Made by a program: the position numbers and the translations under genes. From contig NZ_PVXQ01000011.1 in NCBI RefSeq assembly GCF_002995745.1, positions 1-64,000 on the forward strand: a stretch of 64,000 nt of DNA, given 5' to 3'. Positions within the stretch are counted from its first letter, which is position 1. The number at the start of each line of letters is the position of its first letter. Of this stretch, positions 25,389 through 35,247 are shown one piece after another. The notes under the pieces were generated by a model. That model saw nothing but the letters and a program-made list of their open reading frames with translations. It was not told the origin of the DNA and ran no database searches. Source of the stretch: Clostridium vincentii (GTDB lineage: Bacteria > Bacillota > Clostridia > Clostridiales > Clostridiaceae).

Positions 25389-27728
25389 ATGCAAAATATA
25401 GAATTATTAGCACCGGCAGGAAGCATGCAAAGTCTTTATGCTGCTATTAATAGTGGTGCAGATGCAGTATATTTAGGCGGAAGTAAATTTTCAGCTAGGG
25501 CCAATGCATCAAACTTTGATAATGAAAATATAAAGATAGCAGTAGATTATTGTCATTGCTATGGAGTTAAAATATATGTAACTATGAATACAATACTTAA
25601 GGAAAGCGAACTTTCAGATGCTATAAAATATGTAGGATATTTGTATGAAATAGGAGTGGATGCATTAATAATACAGGATTTAGGTTTACTAAGTCTTATA
25701 CAGGAAAACTATAATGACTTCCAGGTTCATGCATCTACTCAAATGACTATACATAATGGAGCGGGTGCTCTTTATTTTAAAGAAAAGGGATTTACACGTG
25801 TAATTTTATCCAGGGAATTAGCTCTAGATGAGATAGCATATATATCAAAGGATCTAGCACTAGAGACAGAAATATTTGTTCACGGAGCTCTTTGTGTTTG
25901 TTATTCAGGACAATGCTTAATGAGTTCAATGATAGGTGGTAGAAGTGGCAATAGAGGCAGATGTGCTCAGCCTTGCAGAATGCAATACACTTTAAAATCG
26001 AAAAATATGGGTGAAAAAAGAGGCTTTCTTCTAAGTCCTAAGGATGTTTGTACTATTGATGATATAAAAGATATTATAGAAAGTGGAACATCATCTTTAA
26101 AGATTGAGGGCAGAATGAAAAGACCTGAGTATGTTGCAGGTACTGTTGAGAATTATAGGAAAGCAATAGACAAGGAAACTGAAAATAAAAAATATGATGT
26201 TGTAGAAGGTGAAAAAATTCTTCTTCAATTATTTAATAGAGAAGGATTTTCAAAGGCTTATTTACATAAAAATGTTGGTAAGGATATGATGAGTTATCTC
26301 TTTCCTAAAAATACAGGGATACAAATCGGTAAAGCTCAAGATGTAGGAGATATTATATTAGAGGAAACTATAATCCTTGGGGATGGAATAAGATTTGGAG
26401 AAAAAGGATTTACCTTAAGCAAAATTATTAAAGATGGAATTGAAGTTAAGGAAGCTAATAGAGGGGATCGGGTAAAATTATTTCCAAAAGAATATAGGAA
26501 GGGCGATGTTTTATTTAGAACATCAAGTAAGGCTCTTTTTGATTCTCTAGAAGATAGCATGAAACCATTTTATAAAAAGATACTTCTTACAGGAGATGTA
26601 AAATTTAAAATTGGAGAAAGTATTTCCATAACCGCCACATATTTGGGCAATACATATGAAGTTCAAGGAGATATTGTTGAAAAAGCTGAGCATAAGGCTT
26701 TAGATAGAGAAAGAATAGTAGAGTCTCTTAAGAAGTCTGGAGAATATCCATATAAGATTGAAAATATTGAATTTAAAGAATATGAAGAAGGCTTTATAAA
26801 AATATCAGCTATAAATAATTTAAGACGAGAACTGTTTGAAAAGATAGAAAAAGAAGTAACGGCAAAAGATAGGCGTAGAAGAAAAACTGGGGAGAAAATT
26901 TTAAAACCTTCTAAAGAAGCATCTTCTGTTGAAATGCTTTTTACTTGCACTACAAAGGCCCAACTTGATATTTTAATTGAAGGAAAGGTTAAGGATATTG
27001 GTATTGACTTATTTAGTAGGGAAAAGGATGCTATAAGAATTAAGGATATAGATGATATATCAGATGTAAACTTATATATCTTAACTCCTGGGATAATCAA
27101 GGGTGAGTTTAATTCTATTGTGAATATTATTGAAAAACTAAAAAAGAAGATTAGTGGAATAATAACTTCAAATACTGGAATTATTAATCTTTATAAGGAT
27201 CAATTAAATGTTATTGGAGATTATAAGCTTAATATATTTAATTCACAGGCACTAAACTTTGCAAGAGAAGATATGGGTATTGTATCCTTAAGTCTTGAAC
27301 TTAATAGACGTGAAATCAAGGAAATAATGAAGAGTAAAATTACTAAAGTAGCATGCTCTATTTATGGGAAAACTGAACTTATGGTAAGTGAGTATTGTCC
27401 GATAGGTAGTACTTTTGGAGAAAAGTCAAAAGATAAGGAATGCAATGGAGTATGTATGAAAGATACTTTTACTTTAGTAGATAGAATGAATGAAAGTTTT
27501 AAAGTAATGACAGATAACTATTGTAGAAGCCATATTTTAAATAATGTTCCACTAAATCTAATAGAGGAAATAGACGATTTAAAAACTATAGGAGTTGAAA
27601 CTTTTAGAGTAGATTTTAAGGATGAAAGCTCATTAGAAGTTAAAAATGTATTAGATATGTTAAAGGGTAATTATAGCATTGATGGAAAGCTATATACAAA
27701 AGGCCATTATAAAAGAGGTGTAGAATAA
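25389..27728 (+). CDS. Peptidase U32 family protein, RlhA-like
   Basis: A 779-residue member of the U32 family with a C-terminal DUF3656-type half. The best understood relative of this architecture is E. coli RlhA, which hydroxylates a cytidine in 23S rRNA. Other U32 proteins also modify RNA, so the old collagenase label is probably misleading. The N-terminal barrel starts ELLAPAGSMQSLYAAINSGA. The Cys-rich core includes HGALCVCYSGQC and NRGRCAQPCRMQY, with further Cys near EYCPIGS and CNGVC that could bind an Fe-S cluster. It ends four bases before mutS2 and is probably co-transcribed with it. Confidence 0.85.
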   Translation: MQNIELLAPAGSMQSLYAAINSGADAVYLGGSKFSARANASNFDNENIKIAVDYCHCYGVKIYVTMNTILKESELSDAIKYVGYLYEIGVDALIIQDLGLLSLIQENYNDFQVHASTQMTIHNGAGALYFKEKGFTRVILSRELALDEIAYISKDLALETEIFVHGALCVCYSGQCLMSSMIGGRSGNRGRCAQPCRMQYTLKSKNMGEKRGFLLSPKDVCTIDDIKDIIESGTSSLKIEGRMKRPEYVAGTVENYRKAIDKETENKKYDVVEGEKILLQLFNREGFSKAYLHKNVGKDMMSYLFPKNTGIQIGKAQDVGDIILEETIILGDGIRFGEKGFTLSKIIKDGIEVKEANRGDRVKLFPKEYRKGDVLFRTSSKALFDSLEDSMKPFYKKILLTGDVKFKIGESISITATYLGNTYEVQGDIVEKAEHKALDRERIVESLKKSGEYPYKIENIEFKEYEEGFIKISAINNLRRELFEKIEKEVTAKDRRRRKTGEKILKPSKEASSVEMLFTCTTKAQLDILIEGKVKDIGIDLFSREKDAIRIKDIDDISDVNLYILTPGIIKGEFNSIVNIIEKLKKKISGIITSNTGIINLYKDQLNVIGDYKLNIFNSQALNFAREDMGIVSLSLELNRREIKEIMKSKITKVACSIYGKTELMVSEYCPIGSTFGEKSKDKECNGVCMKDTFTLVDRMNESFKVMTDNYCRSHILNNVPLNLIEEIDDLKTIGVETFRVDFKDESSLEVKNVLDMLKGNYSIDGKLYTKGHYKRGVE

Positions 27729-27731
27729 AGA

Positions 27732-30092
27732 ATGAATCAAAGAGCATTACGAATATTAGAATTCAATAAGATAAGAGACAAAGTAAAAAAATATGCAGTA
27801 ACAAGCGGCGGTAAGGAATTGGTTGAAGAATTAGTTCCTTATGAATCAGTTTATGATGTTAAAAATGCATTAGAAGAAACCAAGGAAGCATATGATTTAA
27901 TAATAAATAAGGGAAATCCTCCATTTGAAGGGCTACATGATATACGCGAAGGTCTTGAAAGAGCAAAAAAAGGCGGTACACTAAGTGCTGGTCAGCTTCT
28001 ATTAGTTGGAAATATGTTAAGATGCAGCAGAACAGTTAAGGAATATTTAGGGAGAAAAGAAGAGGAACAAAGTTATCCTAAGCTTGAGGACCTGGGGTAT
28101 ATTCTCTCCCCAATAAATAGTTTAGAGTCTGAAATTGAAAGGGCAATTATTTCTGAAGAGGAAGTCAGTGATAGGGCAAGTAGCTCCCTTCATAATATTA
28201 GAAGAAGCTTAAAGGAAAAAATTTCTTCTGTACGAGAAAAAATTAATTCCATAGTTAGAAGTAATGCAAAATATCTTCAAGATGCAATATATACTATGAG
28301 AGGAGATAGATATGTGTTGCCTGTTAAGTCAGAGTATAAGGGCTTAGTTCCTGGATTAGTTCATGACTTAAGTTCAACAGGAGCAACGTTTTTCATAGAA
28401 CCAATGAGCTTAGTAAATATTAATAATGATATTAAAGAATTAAAACTTAAGGAAGAGGCTGAAATTGAAAGAATTCTTTTGGAACTTTCAAGGAAGGTAA
28501 AAGAAAATGCAGAGATACTAAGTAGCAATATGAAAATATTACTTAAAATAGATTTTATATTCGCAAAGGGTAAATATTCTTCAGGAATAAGAGGAATTAT
28601 GCCAGAGGTAAATGAAAATGGTGAATTTAATTTAATTGATGCAAGACATCCCTTAATAGAAGTAAAAGAGGCAGTTTCCTCTGATATGTATCTAGGAGAA
28701 ACATTTACGGCACTAATGATTACAGGTCCAAACACTGGAGGTAAAACTGTAACATTAAAGACTATAGGTCTTACTCACCTAATGGCAATGAGTGGACTTT
28801 TAATATGTGCAAAAGAAGGGTCGTCTATTAGTTTCTATAAAGAAGTATATGCTGATATCGGAGATGAACAAAGTATTGAGCAAAGTTTATCAACATTTTC
28901 TTCACATTTAACTAACATTGTGGAAGTTATTAAATATGCTGATAAGGATTCCTTAGCACTATTTGATGAGCTTGGAGCAGGAACTGATCCAACAGAGGGA
29001 GCGGCTCTAGCTATTTCAATTATAGAGACTTTAAAAGAGAGAGGAACAAAAATAATAGCGACTACTCATTACAGCGAACTAAAGGGTTATGCATTAAGAA
29101 CCTCAGGGGTAGAGAATGCATCTGTGGAATTTGACATTGAGACGTTAAGACCAACATATAGATTATTAATAGGTATTCCAGGAAAGTCAAATGCATTTGA
29201 AATTAGTAAAAGGCTGGGATTAGATAATTCTGTTATAGAAAAAGCTAAAGAACATATGTCCCAAGATAATATTCAATTTGAAGATTTAATTAGAGATTTA
29301 CAGGAAAAGAGTATAAAAGCTAATAAGGATGCACGAGATGCAGAAAAACTTAGAATTCAAGCACAAACAGAAAAAAGAAATTATGAAGAAAAGCTTAAAA
29401 GACTAGAGATAAGTCGCGATAAAGCTTATAAAGAAGCGAGACAAGAAGCTAAGGAAATCATAGCAAGAGCTAAGGATGAGGCTGATGAAATCTTGAAAGC
29501 CATGAGAGAACTTGAAAAGCTAGGAATTTCAGGTGGTGGAAGAAAAAGACTTGAAGAAGAAAGAACAAAACTTAAAGATTCCCTTGAAGATAGAGAAAAT
29601 TCTATTTTAAAGGAAAGAGAAAATTCTGGAGAACTTATAGAAAAAGTTAGCCTTGGGATGGAGGCTTTTTTACCATCTTTAAATCAACGGGTTATTATAA
29701 TTACTATGCCAGATAATAAAGGAGAAGTTCAAGTTGAGGCAGGTATTATGAAGATAAATGTTAAGCTTAAAGATTTAAGAAAAGGTGAAAATACTCCTAA
29801 GTCTAAGGAGAAAAAGAAGAAAAGAGAATTAAAGCTTAATCTTAAAGCTGTTGAAAGTAAGGTGGATTTAAGAGGCTTAGATGCTGAAGAGGCATGTTAT
29901 ATAGCAGATAAATATTTAGATGAAGCATGTATGTCTAATCTTGGAGAAGTTGCTATAGTTCACGGAAAAGGAACAGGAGTTTTAAGGCAGGCAATTAATA
30001 ATATGTTAAAGAGACACCCTCACGCGAAAAGCTATAGATTAGGTGTTTATGGTGAAGGTGGGGATGGTGTAACTATGGTAGAATTAAAATAA
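27732..30092 (+). CDS. mutS2: MutS2 ATPase/nuclease
   Basis: A 786-residue MutS2. These proteins suppress homologous recombination in some bacteria, and in Bacillus they act in rescue of collided ribosomes. Visible are the helical core and clamp, the Walker A motif GPNTGGKT at about 331-338, Walker B (LALFDELGAGTDP) and a long coiled coil (about 515-640). A KOW-like linker follows, then the C-terminal Smr domain (about 710-786) with DLRGLDAEEA and HGKGTGVLRQAI. The Smr nuclease motifs look intact. It overlaps the transcription unit of the U32 gene. Confidence 0.95.
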   Translation: MNQRALRILEFNKIRDKVKKYAVTSGGKELVEELVPYESVYDVKNALEETKEAYDLIINKGNPPFEGLHDIREGLERAKKGGTLSAGQLLLVGNMLRCSRTVKEYLGRKEEEQSYPKLEDLGYILSPINSLESEIERAIISEEEVSDRASSSLHNIRRSLKEKISSVREKINSIVRSNAKYLQDAIYTMRGDRYVLPVKSEYKGLVPGLVHDLSSTGATFFIEPMSLVNINNDIKELKLKEEAEIERILLELSRKVKENAEILSSNMKILLKIDFIFAKGKYSSGIRGIMPEVNENGEFNLIDARHPLIEVKEAVSSDMYLGETFTALMITGPNTGGKTVTLKTIGLTHLMAMSGLLICAKEGSSISFYKEVYADIGDEQSIEQSLSTFSSHLTNIVEVIKYADKDSLALFDELGAGTDPTEGAALAISIIETLKERGTKIIATTHYSELKGYALRTSGVENASVEFDIETLRPTYRLLIGIPGKSNAFEISKRLGLDNSVIEKAKEHMSQDNIQFEDLIRDLQEKSIKANKDARDAEKLRIQAQTEKRNYEEKLKRLEISRDKAYKEARQEAKEIIARAKDEADEILKAMRELEKLGISGGGRKRLEEERTKLKDSLEDRENSILKERENSGELIEKVSLGMEAFLPSLNQRVIIITMPDNKGEVQVEAGIMKINVKLKDLRKGENTPKSKEKKKKRELKLNLKAVESKVDLRGLDAEEACYIADKYLDEACMSNLGEVAIVHGKGTGVLRQAINNMLKRHPHAKSYRLGVYGEGGDGVTMVELK

Positions 30093-30114
30093 TTATTTGT
30101 ATGAGGTGATTAAT

Positions 30115-30849
30115 ATGTATTTAATAAGCGCTTGTTTATGTGGAGTAAATTGTAAATATAGTGGCGAAAATAATTTAAATGAGGATTGTCTTGCTTTGCT
30201 GGAGCAGGATCAAGCTATTTTAATATGTCCAGAACAGTTAGGTGGCCTCGCTACTCCTAGACCTTCAGCAGAGATTATAGGAGATGCAGAATCTATTAGT
30301 ACTAAAGGAATAGGTAAGGTTATTACAAAAGATGGTAAAGATGTTACTGCAGCTTTCTTAAGAGGAGCAAAAGAAACTATAAAAATAGCAAAGGCATCTG
30401 GGACCCTAGCAGCTATTTTAAAGGATGGAAGTCCATCTTGTGGTTGTAATTATGTTTATGATGGTAATTTTGCTGGAGAGATTATAGAAGGTGAAGGTAT
30501 TACTTGTACTATGCTAAAAGATGCTGGTATCGAAGTTATATCTGATGAGGAGTACAGCAAAAAGATTTGTGAAAGCAAAACTTTAATATTTTTATCAGAC
30601 TATGACTACAAGAGAAAAGAAGTTAATGAAGATGAAATAGGGGAGTCTATATTATATACATTAACAAATAATGATGAAGAAATTATTACTGACTTACCTC
30701 CTATTGTTGAGAAACAAATGAAGAAGTTAGTCCTTTATATGGCAAGAGAAATGTTTGATATAAATGATTTAGATCAACTTAGTGAAGCTACAGGACTTAC
30801 AGTTAAAGAGATTGAGGAGATTATTAAGGAAAGTAATCATGAAAAATAG
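30115..30849 (+). CDS. DUF523 family protein with C-terminal extension
   Basis: About 244 residues. The first 150 residues are a DUF523 domain with the conserved Cys pattern: SACLCGVNCKY near the start, CPEQLGGLATPR, and DGSPSCGC near residue 105. These Cys may bind metal or an Fe-S cluster. The following 90 residues are not part of the usual domain and end in a helix-turn-helix-like segment (LSEATGLTVKEIEEII). The function is unknown. ATG at 30115 follows GAGGTGA; the earlier in-frame start at 30097 lacks a site. It follows mutS2 closely and may share its transcript. Confidence 0.75.
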   Translation: MYLISACLCGVNCKYSGENNLNEDCLALLEQDQAILICPEQLGGLATPRPSAEIIGDAESISTKGIGKVITKDGKDVTAAFLRGAKETIKIAKASGTLAAILKDGSPSCGCNYVYDGNFAGEIIEGEGITCTMLKDAGIEVISDEEYSKKICESKTLIFLSDYDYKRKEVNEDEIGESILYTLTNNDEEIITDLPPIVEKQMKKLVLYMAREMFDINDLDQLSEATGLTVKEIEEIIKESNHEK

Positions 30850-30887
30850 AAGAAGTAAGTATAGGCAAAGGCCTATACTTACTTCTT
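30850..30887. terminator. Bidirectional terminator between convergent genes
   Basis: A perfect 17-bp stem (AAGAAGTAAGTATAGGC and complement) with an AAAG loop. It directly abuts the stop codons of both the DUF523 gene and the decarboxylase gene. Confidence 0.9.
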
Positions 30888-32350
30888 TATCTTTTAACAG
30901 TTTTTATATAAGTTACTGTTAAATCTTCAGTCCCTTGGACATATAATTTAGCTTTTTTCAGGTCTTGTACATAGCTAATTATTTCTTTAGTAATTTGCTC
31001 GCCAGGACAAAGAATAGGTATCCCTGGTGGATATGCTAGTAAAAATTCTCCGGAAATTTTCCCTTCACTATCCTTTAATAAAGTATCTACTTTGTCTGAA
31101 TTAAAGGCTTCTCTTGGATTTATAATTTTTTTAGGTGTAGGTGGAATATCTAAGAAATCAGGAATAGAAGGTCTTTTACCATAGTATTCATTAGAGATTT
31201 CTTTTAAAGCTTTTAATAACTTGTCATTACCTTCTTTAGTATCACCAAAGGTACCTACTGCTAAGATGTTATAAAAATCTGATAATTCCATCTGTATATG
31301 GTAATCATCTGCTAATATAGTCTCTAGTTCATAACCGGTAATACCAAGATCTCTGCAAGAGATAGTAAGCTTAGTTGGATCTAAAGCGAATGATCCAGAA
31401 TTTATCAAAGATTCCTTGCCAAAGCAATATAAGCCTGGAATTTTATTTATTTCTTCTCTAGTATAATTACATAATTCAATAGTTTCTTTCAAAAGTTTTT
31501 TCCCTTCTAAGGCAATTTGCCTTCTTGCACAATCTAAAGAAGCCATTAGGATATATGAAGGAGAAGTTGTTTGTAATAAATTTAATATTTGTTTAACACG
31601 GTTTGGATTAACTAACTTGCTCTTTACATGAAGCAATGAACCTTGAGTTAAGGACCCTATAATTTTATGGGTACTTTGGGCACAAATATCTGCGCCTGCT
31701 TCAAGTGCAGATATTGGAAGCTCATCACAAAATCCTAAGTGAGGACCATGAGCCTCATCCACTATTAATGGAATGTTATGATTATGAACAATCTTTGCAA
31801 TTCTTTTTAAATCTGTAGCTATTCCATAATAGGTTGGATTGATTAAAAGAACAGCTTTTGCATCAGGATTTTCATTTAAAGCCTGTTCTACAATTTCAGG
31901 AGCAACACCGTGAGCAAGACCTAATTTTGCATCAACTTCAGGCTGCATGAAAATAGGTATTGCTCCACTTAAAATAATTCCTGCAGTAACTGATTTGTGA
32001 ACATTCCTAGGAACGAGTAATTTATCTCCGTCGGAGACTACAGACATTATCATTGCTTGGATAGCACCAGAAGTGCCGTGAATAGAGAAAAAGCTTGCAT
32101 CAGCTCCATATGCATCTGCAGCAAGTTCTTGTGCCTCTTTAATAGGTCCTGTTGGATGATGTAAACTATCAACAAGTTTAAACACAGTAACATCTATTTT
32201 GAATGGATTTTCTCCCATAAAATCTTTAAATTCTTCATCCATACCTACTCCTTTTTTGTGTCCTGGAACATGAAAAGGTAAGGTGTTTCTATTAACATAC
32301 TCTTTTAAAGCATCGAATAATGGTGTTTTTCTTTGATCATATTTGTTCAT
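30887..32350 (-). CDS. speA: Orn/Lys/Arg decarboxylase family protein, SpeA-like
   Basis: A PLP-dependent fold-type I decarboxylase of 487 residues. This is the shorter Gram-positive form close to Bacillus SpeA, which converts arginine to agmatine for polyamine synthesis. The PLP lysine is Lys229 in STHKIIGS, and the pyridine-binding Asp198 lies in IVDEAHGPH. The N-terminal part has FHVPGHKKG. The C-terminal domain contains LLAYPPGIPILCPGE, typical of this group. Whether arginine or lysine is the substrate cannot be read from the sequence. It is monocistronic, with its own promoter and a shared terminator. Confidence 0.85.
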   Translation of the reverse strand: MNKYDQRKTPLFDALKEYVNRNTLPFHVPGHKKGVGMDEEFKDFMGENPFKIDVTVFKLVDSLHHPTGPIKEAQELAADAYGADASFFSIHGTSGAIQAMIMSVVSDGDKLLVPRNVHKSVTAGIILSGAIPIFMQPEVDAKLGLAHGVAPEIVEQALNENPDAKAVLLINPTYYGIATDLKRIAKIVHNHNIPLIVDEAHGPHLGFCDELPISALEAGADICAQSTHKIIGSLTQGSLLHVKSKLVNPNRVKQILNLLQTTSPSYILMASLDCARRQIALEGKKLLKETIELCNYTREEINKIPGLYCFGKESLINSGSFALDPTKLTISCRDLGITGYELETILADDYHIQMELSDFYNILAVGTFGDTKEGNDKLLKALKEISNEYYGKRPSIPDFLDIPPTPKKIINPREAFNSDKVDTLLKDSEGKISGEFLLAYPPGIPILCPGEQITKEIISYVQDLKKAKLYVQGTEDLTVTYIKTVKR

Positions 32351-32426
32351 TTATACGCCTGCTTTCTTAATTACTCTATTTAGAATAATATATTAAATTA
32401 ATATTTTAGAATATTAATCCTATATG

Positions 32427-32455
32427 ATTATATTGTATAAGTATGGACTATGCAA
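32427..32455 (-). promoter_or_regulatory. Promoter of the decarboxylase gene
   Basis: On the minus strand, TTGCAT (complement of 32450-32455) and TATAAT (complement of 32427-32432) are 17 bases apart, 77 bases before the start codon. Confidence 0.72.
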
Positions 32456-32644
32456 TATATATTACGTTAATTTTGTAGTAATAAAGAATCAATTAATATA
32501 AAAGGGAATACTTGTATTTTAAATGCTAAACATTAGAAGATTTTTGAAAAGAATTCCTTAATTTGATTCTATATGTATAAAAAAATATATTTTTGGGATA
32601 ATAACAATATATGTATAAAAATGTATAAGAGGAGTGAGTTAAGT

Positions 32645-33235
32645 TTGAATTTAACAAATAGAAAAATAAAAGTAGGATATAGTGTAAAAAAAGAAAGAAT
32701 GAATGGATCAGTTCCTGGAATATTATATGGTAAAAAAATTGGAAATGTTCTAGTGGAGGTAGATGAAAAGGAATTAGCTAAAGAACTCTTTTCGTCAGGA
32801 GAACATGGAATATTAAATTATAGTATAAACGGAAATAATGAAAGAGGAGTATTAAAAGAAGTTCAAAGGCATCCGGTATCCCATAAAATTATCCATATTG
32901 ATCTAGAGCAAATATCAGAGAATGAAGAAATGCAATTAGAAGTTCCTATTCAATATGTTGGAGAAGAATGGTTAAATAAAAGGGGAGCAATACTTCAAAA
33001 GGAAAAAACTGTAGTAAAGGTGAGCTGCAGAGCAGATGTTTTACCTAAAACTATTAAGATTGATGTATCTAAGGGCGAAGTAGGTGCTGTGTATAGATAT
33101 GAAGATCTAGAAATAGATAAGAAAATATCTATTATTGATAATATAGAAAGTGTAATAGCTTCCGTAAGTAATGAAAATAAATTAACTGCTGAATTATTTA
33201 AAGAAGAAATTGAAGAAAAACAAGTAACTGATTAA
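32645..33235 (+). CDS. rplY: Ribosomal protein bL25/CTC family
   Basis: About 196 residues of the general stress/5S rRNA-binding bL25 family, in the two-domain CTC/TL5 form. The N-terminal part contains GSVPGILYGKK and, further on, HPVSHKIIHIDLEQIS. The C-terminal beta domain includes EVPIQYVGE and LPKTIKIDVSKGEVG. I take TTG at 32645 as start, 6 bases after GGAGTGAG. The longer reading from 32573 would add an unlikely 24 residues read from AT-rich repeats. The upstream 294-base gap contains three copies of ATGTATAA (32573, 32611, 32621) but no recognised gene. Confidence 0.85.
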   Translation: MNLTNRKIKVGYSVKKERMNGSVPGILYGKKIGNVLVEVDEKELAKELFSSGEHGILNYSINGNNERGVLKEVQRHPVSHKIIHIDLEQISENEEMQLEVPIQYVGEEWLNKRGAILQKEKTVVKVSCRADVLPKTIKIDVSKGEVGAVYRYEDLEIDKKISIIDNIESVIASVSNENKLTAELFKEEIEEKQVTD

Positions 33236-33237
33236 TT

Positions 33238-33263
33238 AAAAGGGTATTAAGTTACCCTTTTTT
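33238..33263 (+). terminator. Terminator after the bL25 gene
   Basis: An AAAAGGGTA/TACCCTTTT-type stem around a short loop, running into a six-T tract. Confidence 0.85.
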
Positions 33264-33296
33264 ATTGTAATCAAAAGGTAAAATTTAACTTTGTTA

Positions 33297-33324
33297 TTGT
33301 AAAAGTATCTATATGTTGTATAAT
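33297..33324 (+). promoter_or_regulatory. Promoter of the phosphoglucomutase gene
   Basis: TTGTAA (33297-33302) and a perfect TATAAT (33319-33324) with a 16-base spacer, 33 bases before the GTG start. Confidence 0.65.
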
Positions 33325-33357
33325 AAGTTAGGTAAGAGTAAGTGAGGAGGGGTTTTA

Positions 33358-35079
33358 GTGTATAAAGAAAAATATGAAAATTGGTTAAATTCTAAAATTA
33401 TAAATGAAGAAATAAAGGGTGAACTACGTGACATAAAAGATGAAAAGGAAATTGAAGATAGATTCTATAAGGATTTAGAATTTGGTACTGGTGGTTTAAG
33501 AGGTGTAATTGGAGCGGGTAGTAATAGAATGAATATATATACAGTTTCGAAAGCAACTCAAGGGTTTGCAAATTACTTAAATGAAAATTTTAAAAATCCA
33601 TCAGTAGCAATTGCTTATGATTCAAGAAATATGTCAAAGGAATTTTCAAAAGCTGCAGCATTAACATTATGTGCAAGCGGTGTTAAGGTTTATCTTTATG
33701 AAAGCCTAAGACCAACACCTGTACTTTCATTTTCAGTAAGATATTTAAATTGTCAAGGTGGTATAGTTGTTACTGCATCACATAATCCAAAACAATACAA
33801 TGGATATAAAGTATATGATGAATTTGGTGGACAAGTTACTGACGATAAGGCTGATAAGATAATATCAGCTGCAAATAAAATAGATAACTTTGAGGAAATT
33901 AAGACAATAAAAGAAGGAGAAGCTATTGAAAAAGGCTTACTTGTTTATATAGGGGAAGAAATTGATAAAGAGTATACCGAAAAGGTAAAAGCTTTAACTA
34001 TAAGAAAAGAATTAGTTGAGAAAAATGCTAAGGACTTAAAAATAATTTTTACTCCAATACACGGAAGTGGAAATATTCCTGTAAGAAGGGTGCTAGCGGA
34101 GCTAGGATATGAAAATGTAAAGGTAGTTAAGGAACAAGAGGCTCCAGATGGGAACTTTCCAACAACTAATTATCCGAATCCGGAGTCACCACAGGTATTT
34201 GAATTAGCATTGGAAATGGCTAAGAAAGAACCAGCTGATGTAATATTTGGTACTGATCCTGATTGTGATAGAATTGGTGTACTTGTTAATGAAGGTGAAG
34301 GAAAATATAGAATCCTAACTGGTAACCAAACAGGATTACTTTTAACTAATTACATGTTAAGTTCATTGAAGGAAACAAATTCTTTGCCTGATAATGGAGT
34401 TATAATTAAAACAATAGTTACAACAGAGGGTGCTAGAAAAATTGCAGAAGATTATAACATAGAAATTATTGATGTTTTAACTGGATTTAAATATATTGGA
34501 GAAAAAATTCAACAATTTAATATAGCTGGAGATAAAAAATATCTATTTGGATTTGAAGAAAGTTATGGATATTTGGCAGGAGATTTTGTTAGAGATAAAG
34601 ATGCAGTTATAGCAGCAATGCTTATAGCAGAAATGACTTTATATTATAAAGATAAAGGTATCAGTCTTTATGAAGCTCTAATTAATCTTTATGAGAAGTA
34701 TGGATTTTTTAAAGAAGATTTAGTTTCAATCGAACTTGCTGGAAAAGAAGGTAGTGAAAAGATAACTGCTTGTATAGATTCGTTAAGAAAAACTAAATTA
34801 ACTGATGTTGATGGCGTTAAAATTTTAACTAAGTTAGATTATAAACTTAGAATAGAAGAAGATATGATAAATTCAGATAAGAAGGATATTAATCTTCCAC
34901 CTTCTAATGTTTTGAAATTTATTTTAGAAGATGGTTCATATTTCGTTGTTAGACCTTCAGGAACTGAACCAAAGATGAAGATTTACTTAGCTGTTAGAGG
35001 TAATAGTTTAGAAAATGCTGATAGTGAACTAGAGAGATTTAAAGATAAGGTTATGAATATAATAAACTCAAAACTATAA
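33358..35079 (+). CDS. pgcA: Alpha-phosphoglucomutase (phosphohexomutase family)
   Basis: Interconverts glucose-6-phosphate and glucose-1-phosphate, supplying UDP-glucose for cell wall glycans. The phosphoserine is Ser141 in TASHNPKQYNGYK. The magnesium loop is DPDCDRIG (Asp300, Asp302, Asp304). The sugar-binding loop is FGFEESYGY and the phosphate-binding loop is RPSGTEPKMK near the C-terminus. At 573 residues it matches the Bacillus PgcA type. GTG start at 33358 after GGAGGGG. It stands alone, ending in the palindromic element and a second terminator. The surface-polysaccharide locus follows. Confidence 0.93.
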   Translation: MYKEKYENWLNSKIINEEIKGELRDIKDEKEIEDRFYKDLEFGTGGLRGVIGAGSNRMNIYTVSKATQGFANYLNENFKNPSVAIAYDSRNMSKEFSKAAALTLCASGVKVYLYESLRPTPVLSFSVRYLNCQGGIVVTASHNPKQYNGYKVYDEFGGQVTDDKADKIISAANKIDNFEEIKTIKEGEAIEKGLLVYIGEEIDKEYTEKVKALTIRKELVEKNAKDLKIIFTPIHGSGNIPVRRVLAELGYENVKVVKEQEAPDGNFPTTNYPNPESPQVFELALEMAKKEPADVIFGTDPDCDRIGVLVNEGEGKYRILTGNQTGLLLTNYMLSSLKETNSLPDNGVIIKTIVTTEGARKIAEDYNIEIIDVLTGFKYIGEKIQQFNIAGDKKYLFGFEESYGYLAGDFVRDKDAVIAAMLIAEMTLYYKDKGISLYEALINLYEKYGFFKEDLVSIELAGKEGSEKITACIDSLRKTKLTDVDGVKILTKLDYKLRIEEDMINSDKKDINLPPSNVLKFILEDGSYFVVRPSGTEPKMKIYLAVRGNSLENADSELERFKDKVMNIINSKL

Positions 35080-35088
35080 AAGTTTAAT

Positions 35089-35163
35089 AAGGCATAATCA
35101 AGAAATAACAGACCAAATACACAGTTCATCTTTGGTCTGTTATTTCTTTTTATGTGCTTAAAA
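35089..35163. repeat. Palindromic dispersed element, short copy (also a terminator)
   Basis: About 75 bases sharing both ends with the element at 4977-5140 (AAGGCATAATCA on the left; TCTGTTATTTCTTTT, then GC-TAAA on the right). Here the inside is reduced to a perfect 18-bp stem (35100-35117 with 35131-35148) and a 13-base loop, followed by TTTTA. It can act as a transcription terminator for pgcA. Confidence 0.75.
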
Positions 35164-35195
35164 TGCTATCATTTGCAATGATGATAGCATTTTAT
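35161..35195 (+). terminator. Terminator upstream of the TPR gene
   Basis: A 12-bp perfect stem (AAATGCTATCAT and complement) with an 8-base loop and a T-rich end, placed immediately after the palindromic element. Confidence 0.75.
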
Positions 35196-35247
35196 TTCAT
35201 TTAGGGTATAATTATAAGATACATAATAAGTTTAGGTGGTGGAGACT

